Source: Desulfobacteria bacterium (GTDB lineage Bacteria; Desulfobacterota; Desulfobacteria; Desulfobacterales; C00003060). From it: 10,001 nt of DNA. The notes below the pieces were generated by a model that saw nothing but the letters and a program-made list of their open reading frames with translations, did no database searches and had not been told where the DNA came from. The stretch covers positions 1 to 10,001 of the forward strand of contig JAQYWL010000042.1 in the NCBI GenBank assembly GCA_030145035.1, given 5' to 3'. Position 1 is the stretch's first letter, and every line of letters begins with the position of its first letter. Positions 1 through 5,845 of the stretch are shown here, piece after piece. The position numbers and the translations under genes were made by a program.

Positions 1-833
1 CCGTAAAGCGTCTCTAAGAGGGAGGATTGAAGGTCAATATAAAACTTTTTTTTCGCACCGTATTGCGCCTTGGCTGGTTTATAGACTTCAATGTGAACCG
101 TCTCCTTGATGATGTCCTTTTCTCCTCCCATCAGCTCAAGATATATGATTCCATTGGTGTGTTTGCTTCCTACCCTGGCATCTGTGTGTTCCGGATCGAG
201 AATATAAATTTCGTTTTGCTGCGTAAAAAGGGTGGTATGGGATATCACCCCGCTTCCCGCCGGCACGATGACCTGCTCCACCCTTTGCTCCGGTTGAGCA
301 AAATAGAGATCTTCACGAGGAATCCTTTTCAGCACAGCAGCCTTCAGATAATCGGGCGTCAAGACCCTGGGATTCGGAAGATGGACAAGGGGCATAACCG
401 CTACAGCCAGGATGCCTTCCCCCAGCACCCTGGTTCCTTTAGGAACAATGATGGTACGGTTTGAAATGAGATTGATCAACTCCTCGGCAGAGTATTTCAG
501 TTCAGGGTTTTTCAAATAGATCTTGCCGACTTCAAGGCCGGGTGTCATCAACTGGTCAATGGTAAGGCCTGCCGAATATTCGGGAATATAAAACCAGAAT
601 CTGGCTTCATAGGAGATCTTGTTCCCTTTCAGTTCAAAAGGACTGATCTTCTCCTGATTGATGCCAAGCCTGGCCTTTGTGCTGTGCAGGTCGGTTGTCA
701 GGCAGTCCTGGTTGCGCAAGAAATACTGTATCTGTTCATCCTCAAGGTATACTGAGGCCAGCGCAACGACCTCCGTGTCATCTGCACGGATGATCTTCTC
801 GATCTTGCAGTCAGGGCTTTCGTTCAGGGACAC
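1..833 (-). CDS. Conserved-looking hypothetical protein, 3' end beyond left edge
   Basis: An open minus-strand frame runs from 833 to the window edge, about 277 codons, with no stop. The start is GTG at 831-833, because the mRNA carries GGAGG seven bases ahead of it. The protein begins MSLNESPDCKIEK and has no signal peptide or clear membrane span. Recognisable stretches are FWFYIPEYSAGLTIDQL near residue 82, NRTIIVPKGTRVLGEG in the middle and VEQVIVPAGSGVI later. The repeated 'IxVPxG' pattern suggests beta-rich domains, but I do not recognise the family. Codon choice and the balanced amino-acid make-up are those of a real gene, and the plus-strand frames over it look like shadows. The frame is open for only a short distance above the GTG before an in-frame TGA inside the leader repeat, which supports this start. 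Function is unknown. Confidence 0.72.
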   Translation of the reverse strand, partial: MSLNESPDCKIEKIIRADDTEVVALASVYLEDEQIQYFLRNQDCLTTDLHSTKARLGINQEKISPFELKGNKISYEARFWFYIPEYSAGLTIDQLMTPGLEVGKIYLKNPELKYSAEELINLISNRTIIVPKGTRVLGEGILAVAVMPLVHLPNPRVLTPDYLKAAVLKRIPREDLYFAQPEQRVEQVIVPAGSGVISHTTLFTQQNEIYILDPEHTDARVGSKHTNGIIYLELMGGEKDIIKETVHIEVYKPAKAQYGAKKKFYIDLQSSLLETLY

Positions 834-853
834 AGTAGAACCTCCAGGAAAGG

Positions 854-948
854 CTGCACAGGGCAGACGAACCGCCCTGTGCGCTCTGTTGACAGCCACA
901 AAGAGTACCGTTCAACATCGCCGGAAATACCAAATTTTTTCAATTAGA
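854..948 (-). repeat. Hairpin-bearing leader-like repeat, copy A
   Basis: This 95-base stretch is about 85 percent identical by eye to 2335-2426 (copy B). It holds a perfect 9-bp stem, GCACAGGGC at 856-864 with GCCCTGTGC at 874-882, closing a 9-base loop. The far end is AT-rich (CAATTAGA at 941-948). Read on the minus strand, the hairpin ends about 20 bases before the GTG start of the 1-833 gene and is followed by its Shine-Dalgarno, so it would lie in that gene's 5' leader. It could be a regulatory RNA element or a small dispersed repeat; the sequence alone does not decide. Confidence 0.6.
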
Positions 949-969
949 GCAAACAACTCCGTATGTGAT

Positions 970-1986
970 TTATTGAATACCCTGCATAACATCCCATATC
1001 ATTCGGCCCATGGCAATTAGCACAAGGACGGCCCCTTCAAGCCTTCCAATCTTCCATCCACTTCGCATAAAAAATACAACAATCGTGACCATGCCAACCA
1101 GTGAAATAACGGAATAAAAGGCGTGGTCATCCATTTTTCCCAGAAAAAATACGCTGCCGCATACTCCCATGATTCCCAGTTGGTTAAAGATGTCACTTCC
1201 CACAAGATTACCAATGGCAATATCAGCTTTCCCCTTTCTGGCAGCCACCAGAGAAGTAACCATTTCAGGAACCGATGTTCCTGCTGCAACAATGGTCACA
1301 CCGATAGCCCAGTCAGACAGACCCATAGATTTGGCCAATCCCTTAGCGGATCCAACAGCATAATGGGACCCTATTGCAAGTATCGCGAACCCCAATATAA
1401 TCAAGAGGGAATCCCATTTCTTCGGGGTGCTCTCTTCAGCAGACACCTCCTGTGATTCATTGCTGGGTATATTTCTTTGAATAATCAATACAGCGATGTA
1501 AATCACAAATCCCACAAGGAAAATAGTACTTTCCCAGCGGGCTAGAAAATTGTCCCTCATGAAAATCAGAAGAACAAGGGTTATTGAAAGCAAAACCATT
1601 CCATCTCGATAGACCAAAATCCTGGATGTCTTAAGCGGCCGGAGAAAGGCAGATAATCCAAGTATAAATCCCAGATTAAACATATTACTGCCGACCGCAT
1701 TACCAATGGATATGGAAGAAGCATGCTTGGCCGCAGCCATAAATGAAATTGCTATCTCAGGCAGGGAAGTTCCCAGGGATACAATAGTAAGCCCGATAAT
1801 GATTTCAGAGATTCCGAACTTGTTAGCGATTCTGCACGCAGAATCAATCGTAATATTCGCGCCTTTGACCACAACATAAACAGAGGCCGCAAATACGACC
1901 GGATAAAAAAGATAAGCATATATTGGATCGCCCAGATTCCATATATGCTTATTAACATCGAGAAATTCCAGCATATGCTCGTTCAT
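970..1986 (-). CDS. CaCA-family sodium/calcium exchanger-like cation antiporter
   Basis: This inner-membrane antiporter of the Ca2+:cation antiporter family would exchange Ca2+ for Na+, K+ or H+. The two hallmark alpha repeats are both present. The first has GTSLPE at residues 72-77 and GNAVGSNMFN at 95-104; the second has GTSVPE at 236-241 and GNLVGSDIFN at 259-268. The acidic residue in each GTSxPE motif is the ion-binding one in the family. About ten hydrophobic segments surround them, with a hydrophilic loop near residues 172-190 between the halves. The 338-residue length is normal for bacterial YrbG-like members. I chose ATG at 1984-1986; a TTG at 2011-2013 adds nine unlikely residues, and ATG at 1972-1974 is also possible. 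None of the three has a good Shine-Dalgarno. The gene seems monocistronic. Actual ion specificity cannot be read from the sequence. Confidence 0.9.
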   Translation of the reverse strand: MNEHMLEFLDVNKHIWNLGDPIYAYLFYPVVFAASVYVVVKGANITIDSACRIANKFGISEIIIGLTIVSLGTSLPEIAISFMAAAKHASSISIGNAVGSNMFNLGFILGLSAFLRPLKTSRILVYRDGMVLLSITLVLLIFMRDNFLARWESTIFLVGFVIYIAVLIIQRNIPSNESQEVSAEESTPKKWDSLLIILGFAILAIGSHYAVGSAKGLAKSMGLSDWAIGVTIVAAGTSVPEMVTSLVAARKGKADIAIGNLVGSDIFNQLGIMGVCGSVFFLGKMDDHAFYSVISLVGMVTIVVFFMRSGWKIGRLEGAVLVLIAMGRMIWDVMQGIQ

Positions 1987-2018
1987 ATCATAACCCGGAC
2001 AAGCCGGAACCAAAAAAG

Positions 2019-2220
2019 AAGTGCCTAAAGTGAACTAAAGTGCCTAAAGTTGAGGAATGCGCCTCCGGCGCAACCTGTTTTTAAGACTGACCACGCCGAA
2101 CCTGCCCGCCATTGCCATGTGTGCGGCATTGTAGCTACCCGGCAAGCCAGGCGTTGGCAGGCGGGGGCGTGCACATTAACTTTAGCTCACTTTAGGCACT
2201 TTAGGCACTTTAGCTCACTT
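2019..2220. repeat. Intergenic palindromic repeat element built of 9-10 bp units
   Basis: The left arm (2019-2051) and right arm (2178-2220) are inverted copies of each other and are themselves tandem runs of AAGTGCCTA and AAGTGARCTA units. The left arm has three units and the right arm four, each ending in AAGTT when read inward. The core holds a small hairpin (TGCGCC-TCC-GGCGCA, 2058-2072) and GC-rich arms near 2101-2110 and 2157-2167 that can pair partly. It encodes no protein. The layout resembles a MITE-like or REP-like extragenic element rather than a regulatory site. It begins about 30 bases before the CaCA start codon and may supply or replace part of its upstream region. Confidence 0.7.
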
Positions 2221-2334
2221 ATTATTGAATATAGCAAGAAATTTTCTGCCAGAAAAAACACGAATTTTAGAACTTAGGAACTACGGCTCAAATACCGGGT
2301 TCAAACCCGCTGGCTTCTCAATTGTCTCCTGCCA
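2221..2334. other. Intergenic stretch without a recognisable gene
   Basis: This segment links the palindromic element to copy B of the leader repeat. It holds an AT-rich part with the short palindrome TTTTCTGCCAGAAAA (near 2240-2255) and a small hairpin CGGGTTCAAACCCG (2296-2309) that looks like a tRNA T-arm. No full tRNA cloverleaf can be built around that hairpin. No convincing coding frame is present. Confidence 0.5.
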
Positions 2335-2426
2335 CTGCACAGGGCAGACGAACCGCCCTGAGCGCTTTGTGATAGCCACAATGAGTACTGTCACATTACC
2401 GGAAATACCATATCTTTTCAATTAGA
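2335..2426. repeat. Hairpin-bearing leader-like repeat, copy B
   Basis: This is the second copy of the 854-948 repeat, in the same orientation. The hairpin stem has one mismatch here (GCACAGGGC with GCCCTGAGC). Differences from copy A are scattered substitutions and three single-base gaps, while both ends stay conserved. On the minus strand it is followed, as in copy A, by a purine-rich Shine-Dalgarno-like string (CAGGAGAC near 2325-2332), but no gene starts there. On the plus strand it lies about 60 bases before the DUF5395-like gene. Which strand is the functional one is unclear. Confidence 0.55.
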
Positions 2427-2486
2427 ATTCCTGAGTAAACAAAGATTCTCTTGACGGTTGTCCCTTACAGGTATTACGAATCACCT

Positions 2487-2756
2487 ATGGGTCGCAAGAA
2501 GTCTATAACAGTGATCGAATTGATCGTTAGCCATGACGGGAAGAACTGGATTGCAAGGACTGATTGGCTATCTGCTGAGGCTCCGACGTTAGAAGAGCTG
2601 GATAATGAATTGACAAAACTGGTGAAACAGAAGGGCTACCTTGAACCGGGTAAGAAGCTCGATTTGTTTATGGCCTTTGACAATTCCACTATTCCCCAGT
2701 GGATGCGTCAGTACAGCCAGCATTATTTTAACAGAATCATACGGGTGGAGAGTTAG
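2487..2756 (+). CDS. Small DUF5395-like protein of unknown function
   Basis: This small soluble protein has 89 residues if it starts at ATG 2487-2489; a TTG at 2451 would add twelve. Neither start has a strong ribosome site. The N-terminal half carries VIELIVSHDGKNWIART and then an APTLEELDNEL segment, as in small alpha/beta proteins. The C-terminal half has MAFDNSTIPQWMRQYSQHYF, a highly characteristic stretch. From memory this matches the DUF5395 family of bacterial and archaeal sulfur-cycle organisms; no search was possible. It converges on the YeiH-like exporter gene with a 75-base gap. That neighbourhood hints at a link to sulfur-oxyanion handling, but this is inference. It has no signal peptide, no membrane span and no cysteine pair. 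Confidence 0.78.
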   Translation: MGRKKSITVIELIVSHDGKNWIARTDWLSAEAPTLEELDNELTKLVKQKGYLEPGKKLDLFMAFDNSTIPQWMRQYSQHYFNRIIRVES

Positions 2757-2768
2757 GGGATTGGCACG

Positions 2769-2815
2769 CCAGATGCTTCTAACCCATCACTCCAGTACTC
2801 CATCACTCCATCTGG
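2769..2815. repeat. Short repeat and inverted repeat between convergent genes
   Basis: CATCACTCCA occurs twice (2785-2794 and 2801-2810) inside an inverted repeat, CCAGATG (2769-2775) with CATCTGG (2809-2815). It lies in the 75-base gap between the converging small gene and exporter gene. It has no T-tract, so it is a weak terminator candidate at best. Confidence 0.4.
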
Positions 2816-2831
2816 AAGGTGTGCATCTTAG

Positions 2832-4286
2832 CTAAGGAGCGGTCGGTGGCATCATGCCATGATGGAATAACCATGCTAGAAAAAATCCCAGCGGTATTAT
2901 TATGAACACAAGAACTGTTCCGTAAGCGGCAGCCAGCCTTCCCAGCCCTTCTTTGGCGAGTTCCCTGAAATCTGTGACTATACCTATGCTTGTGAATGTC
3001 AGCATAAAAAAGAACTTCCTCAGAGAACCTTCAATCGGTTTAATCCCAAATTTAAGGTCTTCGAATGTCATGATGTCGGCCAGCCCCAGACCCATAACCA
3101 GGAACCATGCAATGAAATATCCAAGAACAAACTTTGGAAATCTGAACCATATCTCAGATTTTGGAACTGTCTCTCCCGGCCTTCTCTCTATGTACCAGAC
3201 CCAGACTACTGCCAGTACAAATGCCCATACCCCTATGAACATGTCTATCCAGATCTTTGTCATGATTGCCGAGGCCAATATCCAACCCTCATCCCAGTGT
3301 ATGCCTTCTCCGGCAACTTTACTCCTTATAAGGTCATCAAGTATTGCTCCTGCCGCAGCATCAGCCCCATCAGTCTTTACAGTCAATCCGAGGCTGGCTC
3401 CAGCAACTATTGGCTCATGTGACCAATATTTCGTGAGTACTCCCGGGAGGATTACAAGTTCTGAAAAAGCAAAGACCACTACCAGCGAGGATATCATAAT
3501 AGGAACTATAGGCCTTGCTCTAATAGCTCCACCAGTGGCAATTGCAGCTGAAACCCCACAAATTGAAATTGCTGAAGCCAGGCATGCTGACCATTCCTTT
3601 GTCAGTTTGAAAATTTTTCTACCCACCGTGTAAGCCAAAGGCCAGAAAAGGAGATAAGCAGCTATTGTGGCACAGCAACCGGCAAGGAGCAGATGGATAG
3701 CAAAACCTGCGGCCTCAATCGCCTTCAAGCCCAATTTGGTCCCAAGGCAGACAATAGCAACTTTAATGAACCATTCCGGTTTTGCCGCCTCCTTCACGAA
3801 GGTTCTAAACCTCTTTGGAGTCAGATTTCCAATAAAGAGCCCTGCAAACAGCGCTATTATATAATAAGCCCCGCCCAAAGAAAGACCCCGTTCAATGCCA
3901 TATTTCTTCCACTCCAATTCAGTTGCCGCGATATATGCATTTTGGCCGACAATGTAGAAAATCACTGTTAGCCAAAAGATTATAGTCCATGCTATAAAGT
4001 ACTTTTTCACATCCCATTTCATGAATTTGGCCCCTGTGCAGGTGACCGCTGTGAAGATGATATAAGTTAGTATGAGGGATGCTACCGGACTTAATAGCCC
4101 CTTAGAAGAGGCTCTAAACGACTTTGTTATGTCTACCCACATGGAGAACTTTACTATCCAGCCGGTTAAGTCAACCCGAGTTGCTGCTGCCAGGAGACCA
4201 AGCAAGACAAAGAAAAGGCCTATCCAGACTGCCCACCAGTCCTCTGTGCTGAACATCCCGTCATGCCATCTTCTATGTTCAGCCAT
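2832..4286 (-). CDS. YeiH-family putative sulfate exporter
   Basis: This 484-residue polytopic inner-membrane protein belongs to the YeiH/UPF0324 family (PF03601), often labelled putative sulfate exporters; the substrate is not proven. Family features are AGLFIGN at 148-154, IKVAIVCLGTKLGL at 174-187, SICGVSAAIA at 241-250, the polar VKTDGADAAAGAILDD at 303-318 in a predicted intramembrane region, and FTSIGIVTDFRELAKEG at 431-447 near the C-terminus. It is longer than the roughly 350 residues of E. coli YeiH. The excess is an N-terminal region of about 130 residues with three likely membrane spans and a central insert around 320-390. Start ATG 4284-4286 overlaps the stop of the upstream 51-residue gene (TGATG), so the two are translationally coupled. 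In sulfate reducers such a transporter could move sulfate or sulfite, or related anions. Confidence 0.85.
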   Translation of the reverse strand: MAEHRRWHDGMFSTEDWWAVWIGLFFVLLGLLAAATRVDLTGWIVKFSMWVDITKSFRASSKGLLSPVASLILTYIIFTAVTCTGAKFMKWDVKKYFIAWTIIFWLTVIFYIVGQNAYIAATELEWKKYGIERGLSLGGAYYIIALFAGLFIGNLTPKRFRTFVKEAAKPEWFIKVAIVCLGTKLGLKAIEAAGFAIHLLLAGCCATIAAYLLFWPLAYTVGRKIFKLTKEWSACLASAISICGVSAAIATGGAIRARPIVPIMISSLVVVFAFSELVILPGVLTKYWSHEPIVAGASLGLTVKTDGADAAAGAILDDLIRSKVAGEGIHWDEGWILASAIMTKIWIDMFIGVWAFVLAVVWVWYIERRPGETVPKSEIWFRFPKFVLGYFIAWFLVMGLGLADIMTFEDLKFGIKPIEGSLRKFFFMLTFTSIGIVTDFRELAKEGLGRLAAAYGTVLVFIIIPLGFFLAWLFHHGMMPPTAP

Positions 4287-4441
4287 CAGTGACCTCCCAG
4301 GAGAAACATGTGGACCAAAGTTGCCAATACAATCAGTGCTATTATGCCTGCGATTACAGAACCTACGACCAGTTTTGTCTCTATCGGCAGCCAGGGTTCC
4401 TCGGTTTCATAAGGAGCTTCTACTTTATTGACATCTTTCAT
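4286..4441 (-). CDS. 51-residue single-span membrane protein, coupled to the exporter
   Basis: This gene is short but well supported. ATG at 4439-4441 follows a strong Shine-Dalgarno (GGAGGTGGTGAAAT then ATG). Its TGA (4286-4288) overlaps the ATG of the exporter by one base. The first 25 residues are charged and polar (MKDVNKVEAPYETEEPWLP), followed by one hydrophobic helix (VVGSVIAGIIALIVLATLVHM) and a short FLLGGH tail. There is no cleavage site, so it is probably an N-in or N-out membrane anchor. It is likely a small subunit or stabilising partner of the YeiH-like protein, as is common for transporters with tiny coupled membrane proteins. I do not recognise its family. Confidence 0.8.
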   Translation of the reverse strand: MKDVNKVEAPYETEEPWLPIETKLVVGSVIAGIIALIVLATLVHMFLLGGH

Positions 4442-4462
4442 ATTTCACCACCTCCAAAATTC

Positions 4463-4492
4463 TTAATACTCATATTTGAAAAAAAATGTCAA
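4463..4492 (-). promoter_or_regulatory. Sigma-70-type promoter for the exporter operon
   Basis: The minus strand reads TTGACA (4487-4492), an 18-base spacer containing a run of eight T, then TATTAA (4463-4468). The -35 box is a perfect match and the -10 box matches four of six. It lies 22 bases before the start codon of the 51-residue gene and after the stop of the radical SAM gene. The exporter pair is therefore probably transcribed independently. Confidence 0.6.
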
Positions 4493-4517
4493 TAAAATTT
4501 TCATTGAGCCAATCCCC

Positions 4518-5570
4518 TTATGCCTCCAGCCTCTTATAACATCTTACGCAGCATTGAGGCATTTCCGACCTGGTTTGTCCGGGTTTTCTATCTGTCTCAG
4601 GATCAAAGAGGGCTCTGAATCCGGCGTATTCCTTCTTGTTCCAGATCCGGGTCAAGCTTTCGTTCCGAATGTTGCCAAAGGACATGCCTGTTAGGGGAAG
4701 GGATTGATCTTTGAAGACGTAATGGGAAGAGAGAACCGGATTGGTAAAAACGCACGGGACGACTTCGCCTTCAACATTGATGACGCACGCACGATGGACA
4801 TTTTCACGGCAGCCGACAGAGCCATCGTCAAGACCAGGGCCGTGATATTCAAAGATGATGTTTTCACGGGCTGCTCTGTGCATGATCTCATCCAATGTGT
4901 TGCGGTAATAGTCCGTACTCTCTGTAGTGTTGAAGATCGCTTCTGTGGAAAGTTTCGGATCAATGATCAAAGTCTGGTTGCTGGCCACGATCTGTTTCGC
5001 TCCCACCCTTTTTGCAAGGGGAAGAATCTCTTTGAGTTCGTGAAAATTGGACTTGAGCATGAGATAGGCTATATGCAGCGCTGGGTTCTGGGTCTTCTTT
5101 TCAGCCTTGAACCTGCGAAATCGTTCAAGATGGGAAATCACCTTGTCAAAATCGGTCCCTTTGCGTATCCGGTTGTGGGTTGCCGCGGTGGTGCCGGCAA
5201 GGCTGATACCTATGATGTCCAACTGCAAGTCAACCAGAGTCCGGATCATATCTTCAGTAAGGAGCATGCCGTTTGTGGTAAACCCGACGCGTTTTCCTTG
5301 ATCCTTGCAAATTCGGACCATCTCAAAGAAGTCCTTGTGAAGAAGGGGTTCTCCCCACCCCTGTAGGTAAACCAGGTCCGTATATTTGAGAAAGGGGATC
5401 AATTCATGAAATAGCTCCATTGGCATGTGTCTGTTTGCCCAATGGTGCCTCATGAGGGTATGAGGACAATAAACACAGGATCCGTTGCAGTAGGTCGTTA
5501 CCTCAACCTGAACCCAGTCCAGGGTTGGGCTGCCGATCTTGTCCCGTTGTCTTTTGACCCATTCAAACAT
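4518..5570 (-). CDS. Radical SAM protein with C-terminal SPASM-type domain
   Basis: This cytoplasmic iron-sulfur enzyme uses S-adenosylmethionine to make a 5'-deoxyadenosyl radical. The cluster motif CNGSCVYC (C28, C32, C35, CX3CX2C) is near the N-terminus. GWGEP stands in the usual GGEP position near residue 73, and TTNGMLL and DIIGISLAG follow in the barrel. The last third has a SPASM-like cysteine set: GCRENVHRAC, VVPC, then a FGNI...IW segment and CCVRCYK at the C-terminus, which would bind auxiliary clusters. The protein has 350 residues from ATG 5568-5570. A GTG three codons earlier (5577-5579) is also possible; GAGGG lies about 11 bases before the ATG. No peptide substrate gene is evident, so the reaction is unknown. 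The gene diverges from the cytochrome and lies 76 bases before the exporter operon. Confidence 0.88.
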   Translation of the reverse strand: MFEWVKRQRDKIGSPTLDWVQVEVTTYCNGSCVYCPHTLMRHHWANRHMPMELFHELIPFLKYTDLVYLQGWGEPLLHKDFFEMVRICKDQGKRVGFTTNGMLLTEDMIRTLVDLQLDIIGISLAGTTAATHNRIRKGTDFDKVISHLERFRRFKAEKKTQNPALHIAYLMLKSNFHELKEILPLAKRVGAKQIVASNQTLIIDPKLSTEAIFNTTESTDYYRNTLDEIMHRAARENIIFEYHGPGLDDGSVGCRENVHRACVINVEGEVVPCVFTNPVLSSHYVFKDQSLPLTGMSFGNIRNESLTRIWNKKEYAGFRALFDPETDRKPGQTRSEMPQCCVRCYKRLEA

Positions 5571-5683
5571 GTTAACCACGACCCTCGCCTTCTTTGCCTT
5601 GACATCTTCAGCCTGCCTGTAATAGTTTCCGGCCCATGAAGAGGCTATTGAAGAAGAAAGGCCATGGAGCCGGCCTAATAGTT

Positions 5684-5826
5684 AGTTTCCATCCAGAAAT
5701 GGCCCTTTTTCGCAATCTCGGCGTCAATCTGCGGGATCGCTTGTGCGACGTACCGACGTACGTCTCCGCACAATCCCTTGAGTTCCTTGACCTTGCGAAA
5801 AATTGCTCATTTCTGAATTGGAAACT
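5684..5826. repeat. 143-bp foldback (MITE-like) element
   Basis: The ends form an imperfect terminal inverted repeat of about 33 bases. AGTTTCCATCCAGAAATG begins at 5684, and the complement of CATTTCTGAATTGGAAACT closes at 5826; both are followed inward by CTTTTTCGCAA-type sequence. The inside is also palindromic: GGGAT...TGTGCGACGTAC is met by GTACGT...CCGCACAATCCC across a CGAC loop around 5733-5776. The whole can fold into one long hairpin. No transposase is encoded. It fills most of the divergent gap between the radical SAM gene and the cytochrome, and ends 20 bases before the chosen cytochrome start. One frame through it is open by chance. Confidence 0.7.
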
Positions 5827-5845
5827 GACGCCAGTGCCCAGTGTT

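Noticed and set aside
2291..2315. tRNA T-arm-like hairpin CGGGTTCAAACCCG
   Set aside because: No anticodon arm, D-arm or acceptor stem can be built around it on either strand, so it is not called a tRNA.
2953..3633. 226-codon plus-strand frame
   Set aside because: It is antisense to the YeiH-like exporter; Ser/Pro/Ile/Ala-rich make-up is typical of a shadow of membrane-protein codons.
4286..4441. 51-residue protein as a peptide substrate of the radical SAM enzyme
   Set aside because: It has a membrane helix, its own promoter and translational coupling to the exporter, and lacks a leader/core pattern.
4704..5366. 220-codon plus-strand frame
   Set aside because: It is antisense to the radical SAM gene, which has clear cluster motifs.
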